A stretch of DNA of 51,111 nucleotides from JAHEDH01 sp963745865 (lineage in GTDB: Bacteria > Actinomycetota > Acidimicrobiia > Spongiisociales > ZC4RG35): assembly GCA_963745865.1 (NCBI GenBank), contig CAVUYZ010000001.1, positions 1 through 51,111 on the forward strand, in the 5' to 3' direction. Of the stretch, positions 8,550-17,544 are shown piece after piece. The first letter of the stretch is position 1, and every line of letters begins with the position of its first letter. The position numbers and the translations under genes are program-made. The notes below the pieces were generated by a model. The model was not told the DNA's origin. It searched no databases and saw only the letters and a program-made list of their open reading frames with translations.

Positions 8550-9564
8550 CCTCGGTGGTCCACCCGTGGGTGTCGGCCGCGACGCCGAGGTGGATGTCGG
8601 TCAGCGCCGAACGCAGCTCGAGTGTCTGCGAGCCGACATCGCCGTCGCTGAAGGCGATCTCCTCACCGTCGATGATCATCGAGCCGACTGCGGCGAGCAC
8701 CGCCGCAGTCCCGGACAGCGCAGCCTCCCCGTCCTCAGCCCATTCGACCATCTCGTCAACGGTGAAGTCCCGCTCCGACACGGAGTAACCGCGATCGCGC
8801 GCCAACTGCAGGATCGAGTCGCGGGTGACACCGTGAAGAAACGACGCGTCGAGGGACTTCGTGAGGATCTCGCCGTCTCGAATCAGCAGGAAATTCGAAG
8901 CACCGGTCTCCTGAACGTCCCCGCCGGGGGCGAACAGCACCTGATCGACGCCGAGTTGCGCCTTCGCATCGAGGGTGATCCCGAGTGCCATTGCGTAGTT
9001 TGCGCCGGTCTTGACCGACCCGAACGCCGGTGTCGATCGGGGCTGGTCGGTCTCCACCGCCACCTTGAGCGGGCGGATGCCGCCTTTGAAGTAGTCGCCC
9101 ACCGGTGACGGCAACACGTACAACAGCGCCGTCTTCGACGGAGCGGCAGCCGCGCCGATGTTGGGCTCGGTGCCGATCAATGTCGGTCGGAGATACAACG
9201 ATCCCGGCGGCGCCGGGACGATGTCCAGGTTCTCACGGACCACGTCGATGATCATCGACCGAAGCATGTCGGCGTCCGGGACAGGGAGACGCAACACCCG
9301 GGCGCTCTCCTGCATGCGCTGCACATGACGCTCGGCCCGAAAGATTCTGACGATCCCGTCGTGACCCCGATGCGCCTTGAGGCCCTCGAACACCGCACTC
9401 CCGTAGTGGAGCACGTGGGTTGCAGGATGAAACGAGAAGGGCTCGACCGGGCCGAGCGCGGGGGTCCCCCACGTCCCATCGACGCATTCCACGGATGCGA
9501 AGGTGTCTCCGAATACCGTCCCGAACGGTCCGGTCGGTGCCTCGGGGATGGAAGATGTGGTCAC
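8542..9564 (-). CDS. ilvE: Branched-chain amino acid aminotransferase
   Basis: 340 residues, class IV PLP-dependent aminotransferase. It carries out the last transamination in Leu/Ile/Val synthesis or the first step of their breakdown. The PLP lysine lies in SVKTGANYA near residue 190. VLFAPGGDVQETGASN contains the conserved Glu and phosphate-binding residues. YGSAVFEGLKAHRG is the family N-terminal motif. The GTG start is supported by AGGAGG about 8 nt upstream. The gene stands alone and converges on murJ. Confidence 0.94.
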   Translation of the reverse strand: MTTSSIPEAPTGPFGTVFGDTFASVECVDGTWGTPALGPVEPFSFHPATHVLHYGSAVFEGLKAHRGHDGIVRIFRAERHVQRMQESARVLRLPVPDADMLRSMIIDVVRENLDIVPAPPGSLYLRPTLIGTEPNIGAAAAPSKTALLYVLPSPVGDYFKGGIRPLKVAVETDQPRSTPAFGSVKTGANYAMALGITLDAKAQLGVDQVLFAPGGDVQETGASNFLLIRDGEILTKSLDASFLHGVTRDSILQLARDRGYSVSERDFTVDEMVEWAEDGEAALSGTAAVLAAVGSMIIDGEEIAFSDGDVGSQTLELRSALTDIHLGVAADTHGWTTEVS

Positions 9565-9654
9565 GCGAGCCTCCTGGTGGAACTCGCAACAGAGTACGCC
9601 CGTCGTGGATCGTTCGCAGACCGTTTCACCCGTGGGCCACGGTGCCTCACGGAA

Positions 9655-9888
9655 TCAGACGGGCCAGTTCATGCCGGGGGCGGGAACGATCGGAGGCGAG
9701 AACCGCCCGATCGGCTGTTGCCGACCCGATCGGAGCCAGGCGGACTGCGCGTTGGGATTGTCGGGTCGCGGCGTGAACGCCTGCTCCTCCTCGACCCGCT
9801 GGATGACGGCGAGAATGGCGGCGGTCGCATACTCGTCCGCACCACCGGCGATCTGCACCTTCACACCGACCTCGGATTGCATGCTCAT
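9655..9888 (-). CDS. Acyl-CoA carboxylase epsilon-like small subunit
   Basis: 77 residues. The pattern of an N-terminal strand (VKVQIAGGA), a helix (ATAAILAVIQRVEEE) and a C-terminal SAWLRSGR segment resembles the epsilon subunits of actinobacterial acetyl/propionyl-CoA carboxylases. These bind and activate the carboxyltransferase. Its start overlaps the methylmalonyl-CoA epimerase stop by 4 bp, and GGAGAGGG precedes it. Epimerase acts directly after propionyl-CoA carboxylase, so the pairing supports the call. The large carboxylase subunits are not in this window. Confidence 0.65.
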   Translation of the reverse strand: MSMQSEVGVKVQIAGGADEYATAAILAVIQRVEEEQAFTPRPDNPNAQSAWLRSGRQQPIGRFSPPIVPAPGMNWPV

Positions 9889-10298
9889 CCCTCTCCGGAA
9901 TGTTCGACCAACTCGATGAGGGTACCTGCCAGGTCCGCCGGGTGGACGAACGCGATCCTCGCCCCCCGACCGCCGACCCGGGGTTGATCGTCGATCAACC
10001 GGGCTCCCTCGGCGCGCAGGTGATCGAGAGCGGCCTCGATGTCGACGACGGCATAGGCGACGTGGTGAAGTCCCTCCCCCTTCGCTGCGAGAAACCGACC
10101 GACTGGAGTGCCTGCGGCGAGCGGCATGAGGAGTTGAACGAACGAGCCACCCACCGGGATCATCGCCTCTTCCACCCCTTGCGACGCCACAACCTCGCGA
10201 TGCATCGGTTCGACGCCGTATCGCGATCGATACCCGGCCACAGCTGTGTCAAGGTCGTTGACCGCGATCGCGATGTGGTCGAGGTTGATCAGCTTCAT
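9885..10298 (-). CDS. mce: Methylmalonyl-CoA epimerase
   Basis: 137 residues, vicinal oxygen chelate fold. It interconverts the (R) and (S) forms of methylmalonyl-CoA between propionyl-CoA carboxylase and methylmalonyl-CoA mutase. Metal-site residues are visible: LDHIAIAV near the N terminus, GLHHVAYAV in the middle and GTLIELVEH at the end. The start at 10298 gives the usual family N terminus and overlaps the upstream protease gene by 4 bp (ATGA). It lies in a tight operon of protease, mce and carboxylase epsilon. Confidence 0.9.
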   Translation of the reverse strand: MKLINLDHIAIAVNDLDTAVAGYRSRYGVEPMHREVVASQGVEEAMIPVGGSFVQLLMPLAAGTPVGRFLAAKGEGLHHVAYAVVDIEAALDHLRAEGARLIDDQPRVGGRGARIAFVHPADLAGTLIELVEHSGEG

Positions 10299-11899
10299 AT
10301 CTCGGTGGACCCTACCGCTCCCCCGGTGGACAGTGCCCTCGCAAAGGCGTCGGTCCCCCGAACCTGGGCGAAGTCCCGATCCGAGATCGCCCGTTGGGCT
10401 TCGACGCCCTCTCCGATCGAGCCTGCCAGCATCTCCAGTCCGATCTCGGTCCGACCGGACCGAAGCGCCGAACACGCCGTGTTGTAGCGAACGATTCCTG
10501 TCGCTCCCCGGTCCAGCGCCGCACGCCCGGCCTCGAACGCCGAGTCGAACTGTTCGAAGTGATGGAGCACGCTCTGCAGCATCGCCAGCACCTGGGGGTC
10601 GCGCTGTGACACCAACGCATCGCCCAGGCCTCCGGAGTCGGCGGCCAGCACCGCATCAACCAGCCACACGGCGGACGGTCCCACCGAGCCGGCGACCAGC
10701 CGGGCGTCCTCGAACCGCCGCGCAATGATCAGAGCGGTCACGCGATCAGCAGGCGTGATGTTCGGGAGTTCGAGCGCGAACTCGGCCACCCGGGAGGCGA
10801 CGTCGGGTTCGGGGCCGGCGAGGCTCTTGGCATGGGCGACCATCAGATCTGCCTGGGCGCCCTCCGCCGCATCCTCGTTGGTGATCGCCACCTCCTGTCT
10901 GGCGAGGCACTCGGCCAGGAACGCGGATCGACGACCACTGTCCGGTGCGGTCCGAAGCGCGACCTCGGCGTCCTGGAGTCGACCCGCCCGCATGAGAACC
11001 AGGCCTCGTTCGGACGGATCGAACAGATCGGCCGGCATGTCGGCGAGTTCGGCCCAGCGCCCAAGCCACAGAAGCAGGGGCAGTCGGACCGCCCGTGCCC
11101 GATCCCGAAGCTCGTCGTATCTCGCTTCTCTCTCGGCTCGCTCGACCAACTCGAGCGATGCATCGAGCCGGCCCTCCCGAAGGAGGTCGATCCCCCGATC
11201 GAGCAGCGCATTCGAGTCGGCATCGAAGCTCCGTCGGTACTCGGTGATCGGCGAAGCGCCCCCGCGGAAGACGAAGAACCCAAGGATCAGAGCGGACAAC
11301 GGACCGAAGAAGTACCAGGCCGCCACGATGCCGAGCAGGGATGCGACACCCTTGATGATCGCCCCCACCCGCAGCGCCGAGCCGGGCGTGATGATCTCGA
11401 GAAAAGCGTCGAGACTGTGACCGCCGTCGAATCCTGGGAAGGGGATCAGATTGAAGATGCCCCAGACCAGCGCCACCTGCGTCAACACCTGGAGGAAGGC
11501 CGAGACCTCGACTCTGACCGACGGCAGGGCGTTCATCACCACCCATGACACCGCCCCGATCGCGACGCCGACCAGCGGCCCCGCCAGTGAGACCCTGAGC
11601 CGCTCGCGTGGAGCGATCTCCCGACCGGTGCTCCACGACGTCAAGCCACCGAAGAGGATGAGCTCGATCCGGGCATCGGCGCCGATGGAGCGGGCGGCGA
11701 CAGCGTGACCCAGTTCGTGGCCGTACACGCCGACGAACATTGCCCCCACATAGGCCATGACCACGCCGATCGCCGATACGCCGGGAGCGAGCCGATCGAA
11801 TTGGATCGAGCTCAACCAGAAGGCGGGCAGGAGGAAGAAGAACCAATTGACCGTCGTCGGGAAGCCGAGAAACGTGAACTTGATCCCTTCGGCCGACAT
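10295..11899 (-). CDS. Site-2 protease-like M50 metallopeptidase with helical repeat tail
   Basis: 534 residues. The membrane part (1-220) has about six hydrophobic helices with the zinc motif HELGH at 61-65 and the second site FPGFDGG near 155-160, the M50 (S2P/SpoIVFB) signature for intramembrane proteolysis. Residues ~230-534 form an alpha-helical, TPR-like region rich in Ala/Leu/Arg that could bind substrate. The start at 11899 fits the first membrane helix; an ATG at 11926 is also possible. It overlaps mce by 4 bp, but no metabolic link between them is known. Likely targets are anti-sigma factors or signal-peptide remnants. Confidence 0.85.
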   Translation of the reverse strand: MSAEGIKFTFLGFPTTVNWFFFLLPAFWLSSIQFDRLAPGVSAIGVVMAYVGAMFVGVYGHELGHAVAARSIGADARIELILFGGLTSWSTGREIAPRERLRVSLAGPLVGVAIGAVSWVVMNALPSVRVEVSAFLQVLTQVALVWGIFNLIPFPGFDGGHSLDAFLEIITPGSALRVGAIIKGVASLLGIVAAWYFFGPLSALILGFFVFRGGASPITEYRRSFDADSNALLDRGIDLLREGRLDASLELVERAEREARYDELRDRARAVRLPLLLWLGRWAELADMPADLFDPSERGLVLMRAGRLQDAEVALRTAPDSGRRSAFLAECLARQEVAITNEDAAEGAQADLMVAHAKSLAGPEPDVASRVAEFALELPNITPADRVTALIIARRFEDARLVAGSVGPSAVWLVDAVLAADSGGLGDALVSQRDPQVLAMLQSVLHHFEQFDSAFEAGRAALDRGATGIVRYNTACSALRSGRTEIGLEMLAGSIGEGVEAQRAISDRDFAQVRGTDAFARALSTGGAVGSTEI

Positions 11900-12048
11900 C
11901 AACGCGTCACCCAGTGGGAGAAGCATGCCACCGGATCGACGCTCCGAGGGCGCACCGGGTCGGCTGCATTCTGGGGTGTGGGCGTCGGGAGTCGCATGAT
12001 CAGCCCCGAACCTAGAGGCGGCACGAACAAACCGGCATCCGGGCCGGA

Positions 12049-12054
12049 TAGAGT
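12049..12054 (+). promoter_or_regulatory. Putative leaderless -10 (TAGAGT) for small membrane gene
   Basis: TAGAGT ends 7 nt before the ATG at 12062, with no Shine-Dalgarno. Confidence 0.45.
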
Positions 12055-12061
12055 CAACAGC

Positions 12062-12310
12062 ATGAAACGATTCACTTCGATCCTCATGATGGCACTGCTC
12101 GGCGCAGCCGCGGGCTCGGCGATACGGCAGAAGGTCAAACCGCTGGGAGAGAGCGGGGAGCTGGTGATCGCCGCCAGCCCCACTGCGATCGCCGTCGGCT
12201 TGTTCGCCGGTCTCCTGGCGCCGCGGGCCAAACGTTTCGTTGCGCTGGTCGTCGGTATCAACGTCGGCGCCAACGAGGCCGTCATCAAGCAGAAGATGGG
12301 CTGGGGCTGA
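12062..12310 (+). CDS. Small membrane protein, 82 residues
   Basis: Begins MKRFTSILMMALLGAAAGSA, a basic start plus hydrophobic helix. A second hydrophobic segment (AIAVGLFAGLLAP) follows near 43-56, and a partly hydrophobic third near 62-72. The start was set by the leaderless -10 just upstream, because the frame is open further 5'. It is divergent from the M50 protease and followed by thiolase. No known domain is recognised. Confidence 0.6.
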   Translation: MKRFTSILMMALLGAAAGSAIRQKVKPLGESGELVIAASPTAIAVGLFAGLLAPRAKRFVALVVGINVGANEAVIKQKMGWG

Positions 12311-12371
12311 CACCACCCTGGCCAACGCCGGCGGATCACATCGGCCCGGCTCGATCGAGTGTGCTGTGGTC

Positions 12372-12377
12372 TAATGT
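12372..12377 (+). promoter_or_regulatory. Putative leaderless -10 (TAATGT) for thiolase
   Basis: TAATGT ends 6 nt before the ATG, with no Shine-Dalgarno. Confidence 0.5.
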
Positions 12378-12383
12378 CGGGGC

Positions 12384-13571
12384 ATGGAAGACACTGCAGT
12401 CATCGTTGGGGCGGCACGGACCGCCATAGGCAAGTACGGCGGCGCCCTCAGCCCTCTCCGCGCGGTCGAGCTCGGTGGGGCGGCGATACGTGCCGCCACC
12501 GAGCGGTCCGAGGTGAGTCCCGCCGACATCGACGAGGTCATCTTCGGACAGGTTCTTCAGGCCGGGGAAGGACAGATCACGTCGCGGCAGGCCGCCGTCA
12601 ACGGTGGCCTCCCGATGACGGTCCCGTCGTTGACGGTCAACAAGGTGTGCCTGTCGGGTCTCGCCGCGGTCGGACTCGCAGCCCGTTCGGTCAGGCTCGG
12701 TGACGCCAGCTTTGTCATGGCCGGCGGAATGGAGTCGATGTCCAACGCTCCCCACGTGCTCAGGGAGCTCCGCTGGGGTGCTCGCATCGGTGACGCCACC
12801 ATGGTCGACGTGATGAATCACGACGGTCTGTTCTGCGCATTCGACCACTGCACGATGGGTGAATCATCGGATCACAAGAACGAGTCGCTCGGCATCAGCC
12901 GCCTCGAGCAGGACGAGTGGTCGGCTCGCAGCCACGAGCTCGCCCTGGCCGCAACCGAACGCGGCGCTTTCGGCCGGGAGATCGTTCCCGTGACCGTCCC
13001 CCAACGCAAAGGGGAGCCGACCGTCGTCGACACCGACGAGGGGATCAGGCCGGCGACGACCACCGACACGCTCGCTCGACTCCGCCCCGCATTCGTCGCG
13101 ACCGGGACGATCACCGCGGGGAACGCATCTCAGATCTCGGACGGGGGTGCTGCCGTCGTCGTCGCAGATCGACGTGCCGCCGAAGCGAACGGATCACCGA
13201 TTCGAGCCGAGATCCTGGCATATGGCCAGATCGGTGGAGCCGACCCCACCCTCCACGAGCGGCCGGCTGAAGCGCTCCGGGTCGCTCTCGAGAAGGCAGG
13301 CCTCGAAGCCTCCGACCTCGACCTCGTCGAGATCAACGAGGCCTTCGCTGCGGTCGCTATCTGGTCGGCACGCATGCTCGACATCCCAACCGAGAAAGTC
13401 AACGTACGCGGCGGAGCAGTGGCACTGGGACATCCGATAGGGTGTACGGGCGCTCGGCTCGTGGTCACGCTCATCGATGCACTCGAAGAACGTGGAGGCG
13501 GCATCGGCGCGGTGAGTCTGTGTGGAGGAGGAGGTCAGGGCGACGCCCTGATCGTGCGAGTCAATGGCTGA
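12384..13571 (+). CDS. Acetyl-CoA C-acyltransferase (thiolase)
   Basis: 395 residues. All thiolase motifs are present: the nucleophilic Cys in VNKVCLSGL near 89, GGMESMSNAP near 115, NEAFA near 320, the catalytic His in GHPIGCTGAR near 355, and the second Cys in the CGGGGQG C-terminal loop near 385. It condenses or cleaves acyl-CoA; whether it works in beta-oxidation or acetoacetyl-CoA formation cannot be told. It overlaps glpX by 8 bp. Confidence 0.94.
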   Translation: MEDTAVIVGAARTAIGKYGGALSPLRAVELGGAAIRAATERSEVSPADIDEVIFGQVLQAGEGQITSRQAAVNGGLPMTVPSLTVNKVCLSGLAAVGLAARSVRLGDASFVMAGGMESMSNAPHVLRELRWGARIGDATMVDVMNHDGLFCAFDHCTMGESSDHKNESLGISRLEQDEWSARSHELALAATERGAFGREIVPVTVPQRKGEPTVVDTDEGIRPATTTDTLARLRPAFVATGTITAGNASQISDGGAAVVVADRRAAEANGSPIRAEILAYGQIGGADPTLHERPAEALRVALEKAGLEASDLDLVEINEAFAAVAIWSARMLDIPTEKVNVRGGAVALGHPIGCTGARLVVTLIDALEERGGGIGAVSLCGGGGQGDALIVRVNG

Positions 13572-14550
13572 GATACCTGATAGGAACCTGGGTCTCGACC
13601 TGGCACGGGTCACCGAGACCGCGGCGATGGCCGCAGCGAGGTGGCAAGGCCGAGGCGAGAAGGAAGCCGCCGACCAGGCAGCGGTCGACGGGATGCGCGC
13701 CCACCTCGGCACGTTGTCTCTCGACGGCGTGGTCGTCATCGGTGAGGGCGAGAAGGACGAAGCGCCGATGCTCCACAACGGCGAGTTGGTCGGAAACGGT
13801 GACGGCCGACCCGTGGATATCGCCGTGGACCCGGTCGACGGAACGACCTTGACGGCCGCAGGGATGCCCGGGGCACTGGCGGTCATCGCCGTCTCCGAGC
13901 GAGACACCATGTTCTTTCCCGGCCCGATGGTCTACATGGACAAGATTGCGGTGGGGCCCGACGCGAAGGGGATGATCGACCTCGATGCCCCCGTCGACCG
14001 CAACCTGACCCGAGTAGCCAAGGCGAAGGGCAGCGACGTCAACGATCTCACCGTGATGATTCTCGACCGGCCGAGGAACACGCCGTACATCGAAGCGGTG
14101 CGCCGGGCGGGCGCGAGAATCAGGCTGATCCGCGACGGCGACGTCTCGGGCGCCATCGCCACGGCCCGACTGGACAGCGGGATCGATATGCTCCTCGGCA
14201 TCGGCGGGACGCCGGAAGGCGTACTCGCCGCGGCCGCCATGCGGTGCATGGGCGGGGAGATCCAGGGTCGACTCTGGGCACGAGGCGAGGAGGATCGTGC
14301 CAAGGCCATCGAGCAGGGCTTCGACCTCGAACAGGTACTCGGGACACGGGATCTGGTGGGGGGCACCAACGTCTCGTTCGCCGCCACCGGGATCACGGGC
14401 GGTGAGTTTCTCAAGGGAGTCCGGTTCACCGGGGACGGGGCCGTGACCCACTCGGTGATGATGCGATCGAAGACCGGCTCAGTCAGATACATGGATGCCT
14501 ATCACAACCTCGAGAAGCTCGAAGGATTCTCGGTCGTCGAGTACGGCTGA
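13564..14550 (+). CDS. glpX: Class II fructose-1,6-bisphosphatase
   Basis: 328 residues. It is the gluconeogenic phosphatase of the GlpX type, the form used by actinobacteria. Metal-binding motifs GEGEKDEAPML (near 60) and DPVDGTTLTA (near 90) are intact, and GIGGTPEGVLAAAA forms the substrate loop. The ATG lies inside the end of the thiolase gene, giving an 8-bp overlap. The pairing of acyl-CoA breakdown with gluconeogenesis suits growth on fatty or organic acids. Confidence 0.95.
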   Translation: MAEIPDRNLGLDLARVTETAAMAAARWQGRGEKEAADQAAVDGMRAHLGTLSLDGVVVIGEGEKDEAPMLHNGELVGNGDGRPVDIAVDPVDGTTLTAAGMPGALAVIAVSERDTMFFPGPMVYMDKIAVGPDAKGMIDLDAPVDRNLTRVAKAKGSDVNDLTVMILDRPRNTPYIEAVRRAGARIRLIRDGDVSGAIATARLDSGIDMLLGIGGTPEGVLAAAAMRCMGGEIQGRLWARGEEDRAKAIEQGFDLEQVLGTRDLVGGTNVSFAATGITGGEFLKGVRFTGDGAVTHSVMMRSKTGSVRYMDAYHNLEKLEGFSVVEYG

Positions 14551-14559
14551 CGTCGCGTC

Positions 14560-15201
14560 TCAGACAACGCCGAGGGCAATCGAGGCGGCCCCGACCAGGC
14601 TGTTGACGATCGGGACGCCGGTCGCTTCCAACTCGTGGCGATGATGCGAGCCTCCGTCGTAGAGGACACACGCAGAACCGACCGACTCCGCGGCAGCGGC
14701 ATCGTCCGGCGTGTCGCCGATCACGACCGTCTCGTCCGGAGCCACGCCGAGCCCCGTTAGATGCGCGGCCAGATAGGCGGCCTTGCGATCGCCGGCGGCG
14801 CCACGCAGACCGTCGACCCTCGTGAACCTCTCCTCGATTCCGTGCGATCGCACGACCGGCACCAGCTCCTCGTGGGGATACATCGACAGCAGTGATTGGC
14901 TCGACCGATGCGATGCGACCAGGTCGAGCGCCGCCGCTGCGTCGCCAGCCAGCCTCACGCTTCCGATCATCCGTCGATAGGCGTCGTGGAACCGTCGATC
15001 GATCTCGCGCCAGACCGTCTCGCTGACCTCATAACCGAAGAGCGCGTCGTAGAAGCGCTTGACCGGTCGCGTGTAGAAGTCGCGATAGTCCTCGAGGCTG
15101 ACCGGCATATCCCGGTGTTCGGCGACCCCCTCGTTGACGGCCGCCAACACCACGTGCAGGTCGTCGAGCAGTGTCCCGTTCCAGTCCCACACCACATGCA
15201 T
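14560..15201 (-). CDS. HAD-superfamily phosphatase (phosphoglycolate phosphatase-like)
   Basis: 213 residues. The nucleophile motif is VVWDWNGTLLDD near residue 5, with Asn in the third position (DWNGT) rather than the more usual DxDGT. It is followed by a helical cap and motif IV VIGDTPDDAAAAES near 165. The family dephosphorylates small sugar phosphates or phosphoglycolate; the substrate is unproven. The gene converges on glpX and diverges from dctQ. Confidence 0.82.
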   Translation of the reverse strand: MHVVWDWNGTLLDDLHVVLAAVNEGVAEHRDMPVSLEDYRDFYTRPVKRFYDALFGYEVSETVWREIDRRFHDAYRRMIGSVRLAGDAAAALDLVASHRSSQSLLSMYPHEELVPVVRSHGIEERFTRVDGLRGAAGDRKAAYLAAHLTGLGVAPDETVVIGDTPDDAAAAESVGSACVLYDGGSHHRHELEATGVPIVNSLVGAASIALGVV

Positions 15202-15207
15202 GCTTCA

Positions 15208-15213
15208 AGAGTA
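15208..15213 (-). promoter_or_regulatory. Putative leaderless -10 (TACTCT) for HAD phosphatase
   Basis: On the minus strand TACTCT ends 6 nt before the ATG at 15201. Confidence 0.45.
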
Positions 15214-15248
15214 CGGCGCTTTTCATGACCCGCCACGCCGGCGATATG

Positions 15249-15254
15249 TAGTGT
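15249..15254 (+). promoter_or_regulatory. Putative leaderless -10 (TAGTGT) for dctQ
   Basis: TAGTGT ends 6 nt before the GTG start at 15261, divergent from the HAD gene promoter. Confidence 0.4.
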
Positions 15255-15260
15255 GCGAAC

Positions 15261-15866
15261 GTGTCCGGGACGACCAACACCGCAGATCAGCAGGTGGGTG
15301 GGATCATGGCCGCGGCGCTGAAGTATCAGCGCTTTGCGGATCGGGTGAGTGAGTTCTTCGGCAACATCGCCCAGTACTTCGTGCTGCTCACGATCGTCGT
15401 CGGTCTGATCAACACCGTCCTGCGCTACATCGGGGCGAACATCGGCAACAAGTTGACCAGCAATGCCGTGATCGAGGCGCAGTGGTATCTCTATTCGATG
15501 ATCTTCCTGCTGAGCTTCGGGTACGTGCTCAAGCATGGGGTCAATGTGAGAGTCGACTTCTGGTTCACCAACCAGACGAAGCGCACCAAGGCCTGGATCG
15601 ACCTCATCGGTCACTCGATTTCTCTCATCCCGTTCTGCGGCCTCGGACTCTGGATCTCCTGGAAGGGCGTCACGTTCTCCTGGAGCATCCTCGAGCAGTC
15701 ACCCGACGCTAGCGGCCTGCCGCGCTATCCGATCAAGACGATGATCCTCGTCGGCATGATCATCCTCTCCATTCAGGCGATCGCCGAAGTCATCAAGAAC
15801 ATCGCAGTTCTCAAAGGCATCGACATCGAACTCGAAATCCCCGACGCCCCGATCAGGGTGGAGTGA
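15261..15866 (+). CDS. dctQ: TRAP transporter small membrane subunit DctQ
   Basis: 201 residues with four hydrophobic helices. IEAQWYLYSMIFLLSFGYVL followed by a HGVNVRVDFW segment is the diagnostic DctQ motif. It pairs with DctM in a sodium-driven importer of organic acids fed by a binding protein. GTG at 15261 is favoured by the adjacent -10 element; an ATG at 15306 is an alternative. dctM follows after 11 bp. The cognate dctP lies on the opposite strand. Confidence 0.92.
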   Translation: MSGTTNTADQQVGGIMAAALKYQRFADRVSEFFGNIAQYFVLLTIVVGLINTVLRYIGANIGNKLTSNAVIEAQWYLYSMIFLLSFGYVLKHGVNVRVDFWFTNQTKRTKAWIDLIGHSISLIPFCGLGLWISWKGVTFSWSILEQSPDASGLPRYPIKTMILVGMIILSIQAIAEVIKNIAVLKGIDIELEIPDAPIRVE

Positions 15867-15877
15867 GGTGACGGTCG

Positions 15878-17544
15878 ATGCTCGGTGAATGGCTGGCAAT
15901 CATCATGTTCGTCGTTTTCCTCGTGGCCATCCTGAGCGGGTACCCGGTGGCTTTCTCCTTCGCCGGGACCGGAGTCGTGTTCTTCTTCCTCGGCACCCTG
16001 ACGGGCGACATCGCCTTCCAGTCGATCAACGGGTTGTTCTCCAAGTGGTTCGCGGACTCGGTGTCCAATTTCACGTTCCTGGCGATCCCCTTCTTCGTGT
16101 TCATGGGGGCAGTCTTCGAGAAATCGGGGCTTGCCGAACGCCTGCTGACCACCGTCGGCATGATGATGGGGCCGCTCAAAGGTGGCATGGCAGTGGCAGT
16201 CGTGCTCGTCGGGACGCTGCTCGCAGCCGCCACCGGCGTCGTCGCAGCGACCGTCATCGTGATGGGGTTGCTGTCGCTCCCGGTCATGGTCCGGTACAAC
16301 TACGACCACAAGCTGGCGACGGGAGTGATCATCGCCTCGGGGACGCTCGCCCAGCTCATCCCCCCGAGTCTGGTGTTGATCGTGCTCGCCCAGTTCCTCC
16401 CCCTGAGCGTTGGAGATCTCTTTGCCGGGGCCTTGGTGCCGGGCGTGATGCTGGCGGTGATCTTCGCCATCTATGCGGTCGCGATCGCCTATGTCCGTCC
16501 CGGCACTGCGCCGGCGATCCCGAAGGAAGAGCGCAACGTGCACGGCTGGGCGCTGATGCGGCAGGCCTTCTTCGCCGTCGTTCCGCCGATCGTTCTGATC
16601 TTTGGTGTGTTGGGATCGATCTTCTTCGGCGTGACCACCGCATCCGAGGCGGGCGCGGTCGGCGCTTTCGGTGCCGTGATCCTGGCGATCGCCTATCGAA
16701 ACTTCTCCTGGGGCCTGATCATGCACGCCGCCCGGTCGACGACCAACATCACCGGCCTCGTTCTGCAGATCTTGTTCGCCTCCACGTTCTTCGCCCTCGT
16801 CTTCGACCGTCTGGGTGGCCAGGCCCTGATCACGAACTGGCTGACGGCGATCCCGGGGGATTCTGGGGCTTCATCATCGCGGCGAACATCATCGTGTTCG
16901 TTCTCGGCATCAACCTCGAGTTCCTCGAGATCTCGTTCATCGTCATGCCGCTGTTCGTGCCGGCCGCAACCGAGCTCGGGATCACGGGTGCTCTGCTGGT
17001 CTGGTTCGCAGTGATGATGGCCATCAACCTCAACATGGCATTCATCTCCCCCCCGGTGGGATTCAGCCTGTTCTATCTGCAGTCGGTGGCCCCACCAGAG
17101 GTCAAGACGTCGGACATCCACAAGGGAGCGCTCCCCTTCATGGCACTTCAGACGTTCGGCCTCGCCATCGTGGCCTTCATCCCCGAGACGGTGATCGGGC
17201 TGCTCGAACTGCTCGACTTCACGCCCCCGATGGAGATGGACTTCGTGCCAGGCTCGTTCGGTGTTCGGATGACCGTCACGCTGGCGATCATCGCTGTGAG
17301 CACGGCCGTCTGGGCGGTCTATGGCCGCTACCGCTACAACCGCGATCTCGTTCCACGCCTGACCAACGCTTCCCGTTGGTCGGCTCGAGCGGACCCCGTC
17401 GACGAAGAGAGGGCCCCGCTCGAGCAGGGCCCTCTCTTGTCACTCCGTCTGTCGAAAGTTCGGTCAGAACTTGGAGTCGTAGTTCAACATCGCCTTCTCG
17501 GCGATGCCGTGCCATGCCTGCGCCTGGCTGCGATACGCAGTTGA
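15878..17544 (+). CDS. dctM: TRAP transporter large membrane subunit DctM (frameshifted)
   Basis: A large multi-helix permease of the DctM family, of the long type that goes with TakP-like binding proteins. The first frame is conserved to about residue 325. At 16856-16860 (CCCGGGGG) one G appears to be missing, and the rest (from GFWGFIIAANIIVF) continues in another frame. That frame stays open to 17544, through a strong hairpin and into dctP antisense. The natural end is therefore probably near 17362, where a TGA exists in the original frame, which would imply a second indel. Intact length would be ~495. GAGGTGAC precedes the ATG. Confidence 0.85.
17361..17381. terminator. Hairpin 1 between dctM and dctP
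   Basis: An 8-bp inverted repeat GACCAACG/CGTTGGTC with a 5-nt loop lies right at the likely true end of dctM. Confidence 0.5.
17405..17438. terminator. Hairpin 2 between convergent dctM and dctP
   Basis: A perfect 12-bp stem AAGAGAGGGCCC/GGGCCCTCTCTT with a 10-nt loop. It sits in the convergent spacer and can act on both strands. Its A/T-flanked ends resemble a bidirectional intrinsic terminator. Confidence 0.7.

Noticed and set aside
7410..8788. Long frames on both strands within murJ
   Set aside because: These are shadow frames of the membrane protein gene, with no conserved motifs.
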